From Lawsonella sp012842085 (lineage in GTDB: Bacteria; Actinomycetota; Actinomycetes; Mycobacteriales; Mycobacteriaceae), in contig DAINXV010000001.1 in assembly GCA_036749735.1 (NCBI GenBank), forward strand, positions 62,001-126,000: a stretch of DNA of 64,000 bases, in the 5' to 3' direction. The translations under genes were made by a program, and so were the position numbers. The notes beneath the pieces are model-generated. The model saw only the letters and a program-made list of their open reading frames with translations. It did not search any database and was not told where the DNA came from. Each line of letters starts with the position of its first letter. Position 1 is the stretch's first letter. Below, in pieces: positions 18,055 to 27,370 of the stretch.

Positions 18055-18792
18055 TTAGTGCTGCTGTGGACGTGGACCAAGAATGGCCGTACCGACTCGA
18101 ACACAGGTTGATCCGTGCCGAATCGCTGCCTCTAAATCACTGGTCATGCCAGCTGAAATTTCGTTTGCTTCAGGGTGATTTTCCTGAAGTTGTTGTGAAA
18201 GTTGTTGTAGGTAGCCGAAGCATTTGTCCGGATCAGAATCTAAGGGCGGCACTGACATTAAGCCACGCAGCTGTAAATTGGGATCGTCGCTTGTCTGGTC
18301 AGCTAGGCGAAAAACCTCATCTTCACTGGTTCCGCCGCGCGCAATATCGTCGTCGATGCTTACCTGCAAAAAGATACCTAGTTTGGAGTCGGTTCGGCTG
18401 CCTTCATCCAGTGCGCGGCGTACCCCATTGCCCAAGCGTCTCACCAGTTTTTGGGAGTCAACCGAGTGCACGCTGTGTGCCCACCGAGAGACTGCATTGC
18501 ACTTGTTGCTCTGTAACTGCCCAATCATGGACCACTCTGCAGCTTTCCCTTGCAGCACTCCTTCTTCCGCATCCAATTCCAGGAGCTGTTGGGCTTTCTG
18601 CCGCGCTTCCTGTTCACGGTTTTCACCAAAGTTGCGCACCCCAAGGCGCACTAGTTCCGCAACCGTCTCTACCGGATGAAATTTAGTGACAACCATCAAG
18701 CTGACGTCTTGCGGATCGCGACCTGCTTCCTCACATGCAGCGCGAATACGTTCCTGAGTGTCCTGATAGCCTTGTGCAATAGTTTTTGTCAT
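18055..18792 (-). CDS. yggS: YggS family PLP-homeostasis protein
   Basis: Alanine-racemase-fold protein (PLPBP/YggS) of 245 residues that binds pyridoxal phosphate and keeps vitamin B6 and amino acid pools in balance. The PLP lysine is in LMVVTKFHP. VRNFGENREQEA and EWSMIGQLQSNK are signature motifs, and the C terminus has the GMTSDLEAAIRHGSTCVRVGTAIL phosphate-binding region, interrupted here only by normal variation. Start at 18792 overlaps the pgeF stop as ATGA, with GGAGG eight bases upstream, so the two are translationally coupled. sepF follows after 10 bp. A longer frame to 18879 is rejected. Confidence 0.93.
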   Translation of the reverse strand: MTKTIAQGYQDTQERIRAACEEAGRDPQDVSLMVVTKFHPVETVAELVRLGVRNFGENREQEARQKAQQLLELDAEEGVLQGKAAEWSMIGQLQSNKCNAVSRWAHSVHSVDSQKLVRRLGNGVRRALDEGSRTDSKLGIFLQVSIDDDIARGGTSEDEVFRLADQTSDDPNLQLRGLMSVPPLDSDPDKCFGYLQQLSQQLQENHPEANEISAGMTSDLEAAIRHGSTCVRVGTAILGPRPQQH

Positions 18793-19577
18793 GTAGTCGA
18801 CCTCCAAATTATCCCAGCTTGGCGACCTGTTTTCCCCTCTCTGAAGGTGCTGTAGAAAGCTTCGTCTTCGATCGTGCAACGGGGGTCAACATTGACTCCC
18901 GCTAAACCTGCTTCCAGTAGGTAATGGGTGATGCCACTGCGAAGATCCAGCACCCATTTCCCGTTTTTGTGTTGAGTTGTAGAGTGCGGAAGATGTGCCT
19001 CAATATCTCGGGCTTCCGCAGCGGAAACAAAATAATTACGCCCAGTAGCCGAAGGCCCCAGCAGGGCATGCATATGGTCATGGCGGGCACCCAGCCGCAC
19101 CATCTCTTCGAGAGTGTTGGCCAGAATCCCGGCACGTACTCCCCATTTGCTGCCATTTATTGCGGCTATAACTCCGGCTTCGTCATCCCCTACCAAAATC
19201 GGTACAGCATCTGCAGCAAGTACCACTAGTGGGAGGTCAACGCAGGTCGTTACTACCGCGTCGACATTTTCGAGGGCGGGACGGCTCACTCCAGTTTCAA
19301 CATCTTCGAGGGGTTCTTCCACAACGTGGACGTGTGGTCCGGCGATTTGTTCCATCCACACAAAGCGGTTCAGATCGAGGCCTAGCTGTTCGGCTAACCT
19401 CTCCCTGTTGCGGGTGACGGTGACGGGATTGTCACCCACATCCAGGGAGAGATTAAGTCCGTGGTAGCGGCCAGTGGATTGTCCACCCGCTCGTGTTGTG
19501 ATCACACGCCTTACGCGCACCGCGGGTGGCGCATCCTCAGAGGAGAATGCGCTGCGTTGATCCTGCGGGCGTGTCAT
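18789..19577 (-). CDS. pgeF: PgeF/YfiH (laccase-domain) family protein with catalytic residues replaced
   Basis: DUF152/YfiH family protein of 262 residues. In E. coli PgeF edits misincorporated residues in peptidoglycan precursors, and relatives act on purine nucleosides; both depend on a metal site of two His and one Cys. Here the fold motifs are present (VITTRAGGQS, LLGPSATGRNYFVS, NVDPRCT), but all three ligands are changed. QVHG has become QIAG (Ala79), ADC has become ADA (Ala124), and HAG has become NGS (Asn141). The frame is intact and the gene sits in its usual place between ftsZ and yggS, so it is expressed but probably not a metalloenzyme. It could be a structural partner in the division cluster. 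Confidence 0.85.
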   Translation of the reverse strand: MTRPQDQRSAFSSEDAPPAVRVRRVITTRAGGQSTGRYHGLNLSLDVGDNPVTVTRNRERLAEQLGLDLNRFVWMEQIAGPHVHVVEEPLEDVETGVSRPALENVDAVVTTCVDLPLVVLAADAVPILVGDDEAGVIAAINGSKWGVRAGILANTLEEMVRLGARHDHMHALLGPSATGRNYFVSAAEARDIEAHLPHSTTQHKNGKWVLDLRSGITHYLLEAGLAGVNVDPRCTIEDEAFYSTFREGKTGRQAGIIWRSTT

Positions 19578-19603
19578 TGCAGTTATTCCTACGTTGGAGC
19601 CAG

Positions 19604-20707
19604 TTACCGCATAAAGGGCGGGATGTCGATATCGTCTTCCTCCGACACCCTCTTGGCACGTTGACGAATAGTCACTCCGGCTTCTGCGGGTTCTTCTTCG
19701 TCAATAACATCCAGTTCGTCGACCGGCATACCAGTGGCGTCGAACATGCGCTTCGGGGGCTCGCCTCCCTCGAAACCAGCTGCGACTACGGTGACGCGAA
19801 CTTCGTCTCCCAGAGAATCGTCGATAACGGTACCGAAAATAATGTTGGCATCCGGATGGGCTTTATCGCGGACAATGCTGGCAGCCTCATTGGCTTCAAA
19901 GAGGCCGAGGTCGGAGCCGCCGGCAATAGACAGCAGCACGCCTTTAGCACCCTCCATGCTGTATTCCAGCAGTGGTGAATTAATGGCAGCATCAGTGGCC
20001 TTGGCGGCACGATCATTCCCAGAGGCCCGACCGATACCCATCAGCGCGGATCCGGACTCTGCCAAAACCGACTTCACGTCCGCGAAGTCGACGTTAATGA
20101 GACCGGGGGTGGAGATAAGTTCGGTAATTCCTTGGACACCATTGAAGAGAACTTCATCAGCTTTCGAGAAAGCGTCATTAATGGAAATTGAACGATCTTC
20201 CTGCTGCAGGAGTCGATCGTTGGGAATGGTGATGAGGGTGTCACATGCACCTTTCAGCTTCTCGATACCCGCCGCAGCGTTTTCCGCACGTCGTTTACCT
20301 TCGAAGGAGAAGGGTTTCGTTACTACCGCAACCGTCAATGCGCCTAGGTCACGTGCAATATTCGCAACGATGGGAGCACCACCAGTACCCGTTCCGCCGC
20401 CTTCGCCAGCAGTGACAAACACCATGTCAGCGCCAGTGAGGACATCTTCAATATCTTGCGAATTGTCTTTAGCTGCGCGCTCTCCCACAGCAGGGTCTGC
20501 TCCTGCCCCCAAGCCGCGGGTGGTGGTTTGGCCGATGTCCAGTTTGGTGGGGGCTTCGCAGTCCAGTAGATCTTGTTCGTCGGTATTCAGGGCGATGAAG
20601 TCGACGCCGGTCATACCTTCGCCCATCATTCTTTTGATGGCGTTAGTACCACCGCCGCCGATGCCGACGACTTTAATCACGGCCAAATTGTGCTGTGGCG
20701 TGGTCAT
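19604..20707 (-). CDS. ftsZ: Cell division GTPase FtsZ
   Basis: Tubulin-like GTPase of 367 residues that forms the Z-ring. The nucleotide-binding motif is in VVGIGGGGTNAI, the tubulin signature in GEGGGTGTGGAP, and the T7 loop FADVKSVLAESGSALMG holds the catalytic acidic region. A variable linker follows after about residue 315, ending in the tail DDIDIPPFMR, the docking site for SepF. The residues after the first G-loop (AIKRMM instead of AVNRMI) differ slightly from relatives but not at catalytic positions. A 151 bp gap separates it from ftsQ and is the likely site of a dedicated ftsZ promoter. Confidence 0.98.
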   Translation of the reverse strand: MTTPQHNLAVIKVVGIGGGGTNAIKRMMGEGMTGVDFIALNTDEQDLLDCEAPTKLDIGQTTTRGLGAGADPAVGERAAKDNSQDIEDVLTGADMVFVTAGEGGGTGTGGAPIVANIARDLGALTVAVVTKPFSFEGKRRAENAAAGIEKLKGACDTLITIPNDRLLQQEDRSISINDAFSKADEVLFNGVQGITELISTPGLINVDFADVKSVLAESGSALMGIGRASGNDRAAKATDAAINSPLLEYSMEGAKGVLLSIAGGSDLGLFEANEAASIVRDKAHPDANIIFGTVIDDSLGDEVRVTVVAAGFEGGEPPKRMFDATGMPVDELDVIDEEEPAEAGVTIRQRAKRVSEEDDIDIPPFMR

Positions 20708-20858
20708 ATAGTGCTCTCCCGTCTAAAGCTATGGTTGAAGGTTTAATACACCCTTCAGTGCGCGTACAGGATAAGAACTCGACCCCTTGAACCCAAGGTG
20801 ACACACCGGGCAGCCACCATTTAGAAAAATTGGTGGAATAAGCTTTCAGCCTTGACTT

Positions 20859-21554
20859 TTAACGTCGCGTAGGAAGTTCTGGATTGGCGATATTCCAGAC
20901 CCGGCCCTCTTGCGAAAGCACAATGCGGAGGGTGACGACCTTGTCTGCTATCCGGGTGGGCGAACCCATCTCTATGCGACGCCCATCTCGCAGTACCAAA
21001 ACCACCATGGCTGCTGAATCCACCCGAATGACTTTTACTTTTTCTTTGATGTCGGCAGGCAGACGTTGGGCTACTTTGACGGCGGCTTCTCGTTGCAGAC
21101 TGGCTTTGTCGGGATTGGGAACCACAATTTCTGGGATATTGCGCGGCTTAACCCGAGACTTCATAACAACTTCGTCAGCTGCTATTTCAAAAAAGATGCC
21201 TTCAGCGCGGAAAAACGCCACTCCCACGCGCTCATCAACTTTGATAATTGCACGACTTGGGTAGGCGACCGAAACCCGCACCTTCTTGACCCTCGGAAGT
21301 TGTGCCACACGGAGGGCAGCAGCATGCGTATCGAGTTGAGCAAGTCGGGTTCCGGGTTTTATTTCGGAGACTTTAATGACGTGTTCTTCTTTGAGCACTT
21401 GGACGCCGTCAACTTGAATATTTTTGACGACGAAAAGCGGGGTCATAAAGAGCACCACAGCTAGCGCCACCGACACCACCATGGTGAGACCCAAAACTGT
21501 TTGGATGATGATGCGGGCGGTGCGTGGCAGGGTGAACTTTGCGGACAGTTCCAC
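20859..21554 (-). CDS. ftsQ: Cell division protein FtsQ
   Basis: Bitopic division protein of 231 residues. A short cytoplasmic N terminus is followed by one transmembrane helix (about residues 15-40), a POTRA domain beginning FVVKNIQVDGVQVLKEEHVI, and a FtsQ/DivIB beta domain with YPSRAIIKVDERVGVAFF. It recruits and regulates the FtsBLWI septal synthase. The cytoplasmic tail is very short compared with the roughly 90 residues of mycobacterial FtsQ. It starts 2 bp after the murC stop. The gap downstream contains a small hairpin. Confidence 0.93.
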   Translation of the reverse strand: MELSAKFTLPRTARIIIQTVLGLTMVVSVALAVVLFMTPLFVVKNIQVDGVQVLKEEHVIKVSEIKPGTRLAQLDTHAAALRVAQLPRVKKVRVSVAYPSRAIIKVDERVGVAFFRAEGIFFEIAADEVVMKSRVKPRNIPEIVVPNPDKASLQREAAVKVAQRLPADIKEKVKVIRVDSAAMVVLVLRDGRRIEMGSPTRIADKVVTLRIVLSQEGRVWNIANPELPTRR

Positions 21555-21556
21555 TA

Positions 21557-23011
21557 CTACCCCTTTAGTAACGACAAGATGGCATCTGCTTCCATCGTCA
21601 CGTTACCGGCTCCCATAGTGAGCACAATGTCGCCGGGTTCGGCAATTGCCACCACGTCGTAGGGAACTTTAGAGAAATCGGGTTGGTAGCGGTGGGGAAT
21701 AGTCAGTTTGCTGGTGATAAGCTCTGCCGTCACCCCCGGTATAGCCTGTTCTCTAGCTCCGTAAATATCCAGCACGATAGCATAATCGGCGAGGTCGAGT
21801 GCTTTTGCGAATTCTTCCGCAAACTCTTGGGTTCGGCTGTAGAGGTGCGGCTGGAAGCACACAATGACACGGCCTGGTCGGCCAGTATCTTGGGGGTCAG
21901 CGTCTGCCACTTCCCGGGCGGCGGTCAACACCGCGCGCGCCTCGGTGGGATGGTGGGCGTAGTCATCGTACACACGGATCCCTTGCGCTTTTCCGTGGTA
22001 TTGGAAACGCCGGTTAACTCCGCCGAAATGTTTCAGGGATTCGAGGCTTTGCGCCACGTCTCCCCCATATTCACGTACCGCCAGCAAGGTGGAGAGTGCA
22101 TTGAGCGCCATGTGTTCGCCTGGGACCGGAAGGATGAGTTCGCGTGGGCTAACCTCTTCGCTTAGTTGGATGCTGGCGCGCAGGCCATCCACGGTGGGTT
22201 CCCAAAAGCGCAGCACTCCACCCACCGGGATACCATCCCGGATCGCCTGTGCAGCAGCGGTTTCTGTGCCGTAGCCAATAACGCGCAGCCCTTGCTGTAC
22301 CGCGTATGCCGCAAGGGTGCGGGATCCCGGATCGTCGACACAGACGATGAGCGCACCGCCTGGCTCTATGCAGTCAAGAAAATCGGCGAACACTTGGCAG
22401 TAGGCTTCTGCAGTCCCGAAAAAGTTCAGGTGGTCTGGTTCGACGTTGGTGACGATGGCCATTGATGCCCGGTACTGCAAAAGGGACGCATCAGATTCGT
22501 CTGCTTCCGCAATAAACAAATCGCCAGAACCGTGATGAGCATTGGTGCCCGTCTCATGGAGCGCCCCTCCCACCGCAAACGATGGGTCGGATCCAAATCC
22601 TTGGAAAGCCACAATAGCCATCGAGGTTGTGGACGTTTTACCATGCGTGCCGGCGATCAGAAGGGTGCGATAGCCCTCCATGAGCTGAGCCAACACTTGG
22701 GAACGGGTTTTGATGGGGGTTCCCCGCTGACGAGCCTCCCGCAGTTCTGGGTTGGATTCGGGAATGGCTGCATAGGAAACGATGACGCAGTCGGGTTCTC
22801 GCTCCAGCAGTTCGAGGTTGGCGATGTCGTGGCCTATTGCCACTTTCACCCCGCGTGCCTCCAATGCCACGAGGGTGCGAGAATCCCTCACATCGGAGCC
22901 ACTTACTGCACCACCGCGGGCGAGCAAGATCCGGGCAACACCTGACATACCAGCACCGCCCACTCCAATCATGTGGACGTGTTGCAAGTCGGAAGGAAGG
23001 CTATTACTCAT
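21557..23011 (-). CDS. murC: UDP-N-acetylmuramate-L-alanine ligase
   Basis: Mur ligase of 484 residues adding L-Ala to UDP-MurNAc. The Rossmann-like N domain has HMIGVGGAGMSG, the ATP loop is AGTHGKTSTT, and VRVYDDYAHHPTE is the conserved central-to-C-domain motif with the catalytic His region. The start overlaps the murG stop as ATGA. It lies between murG and ftsQ in the standard dcw order. Length and motifs are normal. Confidence 0.97.
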   Translation of the reverse strand: MSNSLPSDLQHVHMIGVGGAGMSGVARILLARGGAVSGSDVRDSRTLVALEARGVKVAIGHDIANLELLEREPDCVIVSYAAIPESNPELREARQRGTPIKTRSQVLAQLMEGYRTLLIAGTHGKTSTTSMAIVAFQGFGSDPSFAVGGALHETGTNAHHGSGDLFIAEADESDASLLQYRASMAIVTNVEPDHLNFFGTAEAYCQVFADFLDCIEPGGALIVCVDDPGSRTLAAYAVQQGLRVIGYGTETAAAQAIRDGIPVGGVLRFWEPTVDGLRASIQLSEEVSPRELILPVPGEHMALNALSTLLAVREYGGDVAQSLESLKHFGGVNRRFQYHGKAQGIRVYDDYAHHPTEARAVLTAAREVADADPQDTGRPGRVIVCFQPHLYSRTQEFAEEFAKALDLADYAIVLDIYGAREQAIPGVTAELITSKLTIPHRYQPDFSKVPYDVVAIAEPGDIVLTMGAGNVTMEADAILSLLKG

Positions 23012-24210
23012 TTTTGATCTCCTTCAGGAGAAGCGGATTGGCCGTGTGCAACGTCAATAGCGATGTGAGCAACTTTTTCGGCAGCATCGCGAGAACCAGC
23101 AGTTATTGCGCTTTCGACAGCTGCTTTATATTTGTCCCGATCGGACAGTAGCTCTGAAACCCAGTGGGTCAGTTTTTCGGCGGTGAGATCGTGGTCGTGA
23201 ATCAGCGACCCGCCGCCCGCGGCCACCACAGGTTCCGCGTTTAAAGCTTGTTCGCCGTTTCCGATGGGTAATGGCACATATAGCGCCGGCAGACCGACTG
23301 CCGAGATTTCTGCGACCGTCATCGCCCCACTGCGACATATCACCAGATCTGCAGCAGCGTAAGCGTAGTTCATATAGTTGATGTAGGGCACCTGCACTTG
23401 TGGTGGTGCACCCGCTGGGGCAATGTTGCGCGCCGGTTTTCCGCCCACTGTGAAGTAGTCGACGTCGCCGGCTGGCTCTCCCCCTATGGTGGGATCGTCG
23501 GCATCAAAATTCTTGGGTCCCACCGCATGCAAAACCCCTACTCCCAGGTCAGCTAGTGGCTGGACGGACTCGTGCATGATCCGGTTTAACGATTGTGCGC
23601 CCTGGGACCCTCCGAATTGCAGCACCACCGGTTTTTCCGAATCAAGTCCGAAGAATTCGCGTGCTTCTTCCCGTAGCGCTGCCCGGTCGAGACTGGAGAT
23701 GGAGGGACGTACCGGGATACCAACTTGCTCGATCGGAAATCCACAATCTGGTACCGCCCCCAGCACCCGGGCAGCCTTACCGGCGCCGATTTTATTGGCG
23801 ATACCGGCTCGGGCATTTGCTTCATGCACCACATATGGGATCTTTTTCCGGAACGGCATCCGTGCCGCGAGGTACGCGGACATGGAGACATATCCGCCGA
23901 ACCCGATTAGTACATCTGCTTCCACGTCGTCCATGACGGCCCGTGCTTGCTTCACTGACTTCCACAAGCGGTGCGGAACCAAGAATAGGTCTTTCGTAAT
24001 GCGACGCGGGAGTGGTACCGCTTGAATAAGTTCTAGAGGATAGCCGCGTTCGGGAACCAGCGTAGTTTCCAATCCCCGCACAGTACCGAGCGCAGTGATT
24101 TTTATAGCAGGGTCAAGTTCACGCAAGGCATCTGCCACTGCCATCGCAGGTTCAATATGGCCTGCGGTTCCGCCACCAGCAAGAACAACTGATAGTGGGC
24201 GATCACTCAT
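23008..24210 (-). CDS. murG: UDP-GlcNAc:lipid I N-acetylglucosaminyltransferase
   Basis: GT28 glycosyltransferase of 400 residues on the inner membrane face, converting lipid I to lipid II. The N-domain loop LAGGGTAGHIEPA is the first G-loop. VLQFGGSQGAQSLN is the third G-loop that holds UDP-GlcNAc, and CRSGAMTVAEI with ALYVPLPIGNGEQALNA form the donor site. It lies 35 bp after ftsW and overlaps murC by 4 bp. No anomaly was seen. Confidence 0.97.
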   Translation of the reverse strand: MSDRPLSVVLAGGGTAGHIEPAMAVADALRELDPAIKITALGTVRGLETTLVPERGYPLELIQAVPLPRRITKDLFLVPHRLWKSVKQARAVMDDVEADVLIGFGGYVSMSAYLAARMPFRKKIPYVVHEANARAGIANKIGAGKAARVLGAVPDCGFPIEQVGIPVRPSISSLDRAALREEAREFFGLDSEKPVVLQFGGSQGAQSLNRIMHESVQPLADLGVGVLHAVGPKNFDADDPTIGGEPAGDVDYFTVGGKPARNIAPAGAPPQVQVPYINYMNYAYAAADLVICRSGAMTVAEISAVGLPALYVPLPIGNGEQALNAEPVVAAGGGSLIHDHDLTAEKLTHWVSELLSDRDKYKAAVESAITAGSRDAAEKVAHIAIDVAHGQSASPEGDQK

Positions 24211-24245
24211 CTAACTAACCTAACTTTCATACCGTAGTGAAAATA

Positions 24246-25883
24246 CTACCTATTGGGTCGGTTCGGGCGGCCCCGCGAACTACCCCGTGGTGGCGTACGG
24301 AAACGCTGACCGGTGGGCTTGTCGAGGGGCGGCAAGGTGCGTTCGGTGGAACGACGCTGTGGGGGACGTTGAGCAGTACGGGTGGAGGCTCCTTGCCCGC
24401 GCTGCGGAGAATGGGATCTTGTGCCGTTTTCCCTACCGTTTCGCTTCGGTCCCCAATGGTAGGAGGAACTGGTGGGATTGTTCACTAGCCTGGCGAAGAA
24501 ACTAGTCATGACTCCAAAGTCGGGGGTGTCGTCAAAGTGTGTGACGACTGGTTCAGGCAGCCGGAAGAATTTGCCCAAGCGCCCGCCGCCAGTATTGATC
24601 GCAGCAATAGCTTCCCGTTCATGTCGGGCCGCGTTTGTGATCAGCCCCAGCAAAAACAGTGTCGTTACCGTAGCGGAACCGCCGGCAGAGATGAGCGGCA
24701 GTTGGAGACCAGTGACGGGCAACAATCCGGACACATATCCCATATTGATGAACGCCTGCACCACGATGGAGGTGGTGCCCACCGCAGCCATCAACCGCAA
24801 AGCAGGATCAATGACGCGACTTGCGATGCGGAGCCCCACGAAGCCCAATGCGCCGTAGAGGCCAATAACGACCAGTGCCCCCAAAAGCCCGAGTTCTTCG
24901 CCAAGAATCGCGAAAATAAAGTCGTTCGACGCTTCCGGAAGATAAAAGTATTTGGCGCGGGATTGTCCTAATCCAACACCCGTTATTCCCCCGTCTGCAA
25001 GTGCGAGTAAAGACTGTCTCGCTTGGTAGCCAACATTCTGTGCGTCGTAGGCCTTTCCCTGCAGTTGGTGCCAGTAGGTCACTAGTCGGTCCGCACGGAA
25101 ACCTACCGTCACCGTCAAGATCGCAAAAAGTGTGCCAGCCAGGAACGCCAACCAGCCGATAACCTTCATGGGCATCCGGCCGAAGAAAAGGAACGCGAAA
25201 AACACCACGCCGTAGGTCACAGCCATGCCGAGGTCGCGCTGCAGCACCACCAAAACAACCATGGGGATGAAGAATCCAGCCATGGGTTTCAGCATGTCGC
25301 CGATGGTTGACATGGGATTTAACTGCCCCAAAACCATCGCGAGAATAACGATGAGGGAAATTTTGGCGAGCTCCGATGGTTGGAAACTGAAGTGTGGGAA
25401 CACGAACCAGGAGCGGGCACCATTGATTTCACTACCGATACCGGGGATGAGCACCAGTACCAGCAGCACAATGGAGACCAAATAGAATGGGAACGCCAGT
25501 TTTCGGAGGGCTGACACCGGTAACCGTACTGCCACGTAGAACGCTATCCATCCCAGCGTGACGAAAACTACCTGCCGGATGAAAACCATGTAGTAGTTTC
25601 CGTAGTCGCGCAGCGAGGCTGGTCCAGAGGCATCAAGCACCATGATGAGGCCAATGACCGACAGGATGACGCACAACGTTACGATGAGGTGCGCATCTGC
25701 TAGCGGCCCCGTGTAGTGGTGTTTCAACGCATCATATGCACGCCGAATACCACCCGATAGGGTCCCGTCTGAGGCATCATCAGAACGGCGTGAAGGACGT
25801 GCCTGGGGTGCCTTGGAGCTTTTCTCTCCGAGGTTAAAGTAACCCTTGACGCGTTCTCCTAACGCACGTGGTGATAAAGCCAT
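24246..25883 (-). CDS. ftsW: Lipid II polymerase FtsW
   Basis: SEDS-family septal peptidoglycan glycosyltransferase of 545 residues with about ten membrane segments between residues 65 and 430. The catalytic Asp region is in PEASNDFIFAILGEELG, and INGARSWFVF and GLQLPLISAGGSAT are family signatures. The N-terminal 55 residues and the C-terminal 115 residues (basic, Arg/Pro/Ser-rich, from about 430) are cytoplasmic extensions like those of mycobacterial FtsW, where the tail contacts FtsZ. The start overlaps the murD stop as TAATG. Confidence 0.96.
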   Translation of the reverse strand: MALSPRALGERVKGYFNLGEKSSKAPQARPSRRSDDASDGTLSGGIRRAYDALKHHYTGPLADAHLIVTLCVILSVIGLIMVLDASGPASLRDYGNYYMVFIRQVVFVTLGWIAFYVAVRLPVSALRKLAFPFYLVSIVLLVLVLIPGIGSEINGARSWFVFPHFSFQPSELAKISLIVILAMVLGQLNPMSTIGDMLKPMAGFFIPMVVLVVLQRDLGMAVTYGVVFFAFLFFGRMPMKVIGWLAFLAGTLFAILTVTVGFRADRLVTYWHQLQGKAYDAQNVGYQARQSLLALADGGITGVGLGQSRAKYFYLPEASNDFIFAILGEELGLLGALVVIGLYGALGFVGLRIASRVIDPALRLMAAVGTTSIVVQAFINMGYVSGLLPVTGLQLPLISAGGSATVTTLFLLGLITNAARHEREAIAAINTGGGRLGKFFRLPEPVVTHFDDTPDFGVMTSFFARLVNNPTSSSYHWGPKRNGRENGTRSHSPQRGQGASTRTAQRPPQRRSTERTLPPLDKPTGQRFRTPPRGSSRGRPNRPNR

Positions 25884-27370
25884 TAGCTACTGCGCCCCTT
25901 GTCGTCTGGTGAGCGGTGGTAACAGTGTTCACTGGATGGCAAGTCGTAAAGATCGCACACGTATTCGGCAAAAAGGTCACCGCGGTGGCCATACCCCCGG
26001 AACATGTCGTAACTGGCAGCTGCGGGTGCAAGTACTACGGTGTCGCCCGGCTGCGCAATTTCGTGTGCTGCGGTAACCGCTTCGCGCATGGCTTGTTCAG
26101 TAACGGGCAGGGGCGGAGGTACATCGGTGCCGTCATCGCCTGTGGTGATGCGAACAACCGGGATGTCTGGGCAATGTATTTTCAGTTCGCGCACAATAAT
26201 GTCGCCGTCTTTCCCCAGGATGACAGCTCCGCGCAGCCGTTCTTTAACTTCTTTGATGAGCGGCGCGATGTCGGCATCTTTCAGTTGACCTCCGGCAATC
26301 CACACAATGTTTTCGTATCCCAGCATGGAGCTGCGGGCAGCATGCGGATTGGTGGCTTTGGAGTCGTCCACGTAGGCGATGCCTTCTTGCTCCAAAATAA
26401 CGTTGTTGCGATGGGGCGCCACTTCAAAATTCTGGAGGCCTTTGTTGACATGTTCTGGCATGGCACCTGCCGCCATGGAGAGGGCGGCCGCCGCTCCCGC
26501 ATCCAGAATTCCAGCGGGCCCAGAGGGGGTGATGTCCGCGCACTCGATTAAGAAACGGACAGTTTCGTTGGGGCCAAAAGCATTGTCGAAAAGCCCCTCT
26601 TCATGCACCCCTATTTCGCCCTGCAGGGGTTCTCCCATCCGGAAACCAATCACATTGTGGGCTGCGCATTCTTCGCCAAGTTCCCGGGCGCGTTTATCGT
26701 CGCGCCCAACTACCGCATAGAGCCCATTCAATACCTGTGCTTTTGCTTGAGCGTAGGCATCGACTGAACCATGCCAATCAATGTGGTCTTCGTCAACGTT
26801 AAGAACCGCTCCCGCCAATGGTTTAATGCTGGGCGCCCAGTGCAGTTGGAAGCTGGAAAGCTCGCACACTAGTACATCGGGATGTGCCGGATCGAGCAGT
26901 GCGTCTTCAATGGGGTAGCCAATATTTCCGCAAGCTACCGCGTTCATTCCGGCGGCGCGACAAATGTCAGTGGTCATGGCAGTTGTGGTGGTTTTACCGT
27001 TGGTGCCGGTGACGGCTATCCACACTCGCGAAGGTCCGCATAATCCGGCTTTATCGACATGCCAGCAGAGTTCAACATCGCCCCACACTGGTATGTCCGC
27101 TTTCGCGGTTTCCTTGAAAAACGAATGGTGTGGAGGGAGCCCCGGGCTGGTGACAACCAATGAGGTTTCCGGGACGTGGGAGATTGCTTCCTGCATGGTG
27201 TATACCGGGACATCTAGATGTTGCGCAGCTTGTGCAACCTCCGGATTATCCTCAACAACACTGACCTGTGCGCCAATATGCAGCAACAGTCGTGCTGCCG
27301 CCATACCGGAGACACCAGCTCCCAGAACCATGACGGATTCGCCTTTGAGGGGAATAGGTAATGCCACCAT
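25883..27370 (-). CDS. murD: UDP-N-acetylmuramoylalanine-D-glutamate ligase
   Basis: Mur ligase of 495 residues adding D-Glu. The N domain begins VMVLGAGVSGMAAARLL, the ATP loop is AVTGTNGKTTTTAM, and NVDEDHIDWHG and VDDSKATNPHA are conserved. Start at 27370 overlaps the mraY stop as TAATG, the coupling seen elsewhere in this cluster; a frame from 27394 would overlap mraY by 25 bp and is less likely. The C-terminal tail (residues about 480-495) is poorly conserved. Confidence 0.96.
   Translation of the reverse strand: MVALPIPLKGESVMVLGAGVSGMAAARLLLHIGAQVSVVEDNPEVAQAAQHLDVPVYTMQEAISHVPETSLVVTSPGLPPHHSFFKETAKADIPVWGDVELCWHVDKAGLCGPSRVWIAVTGTNGKTTTTAMTTDICRAAGMNAVACGNIGYPIEDALLDPAHPDVLVCELSSFQLHWAPSIKPLAGAVLNVDEDHIDWHGSVDAYAQAKAQVLNGLYAVVGRDDKRARELGEECAAHNVIGFRMGEPLQGEIGVHEEGLFDNAFGPNETVRFLIECADITPSGPAGILDAGAAAALSMAAGAMPEHVNKGLQNFEVAPHRNNVILEQEGIAYVDDSKATNPHAARSSMLGYENIVWIAGGQLKDADIAPLIKEVKERLRGAVILGKDGDIIVRELKIHCPDIPVVRITTGDDGTDVPPPLPVTEQAMREAVTAAHEIAQPGDTVVLAPAAASYDMFRGYGHRGDLFAEYVCDLYDLPSSEHCYHRSPDDKGRSS

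Noticed and set aside
19734..20711. 325-codon open frame antisense to ftsZ
   Set aside because: It mirrors the codon pattern of ftsZ on the other strand, is Ser/Pro/Arg-rich low complexity and has no recognisable domain.
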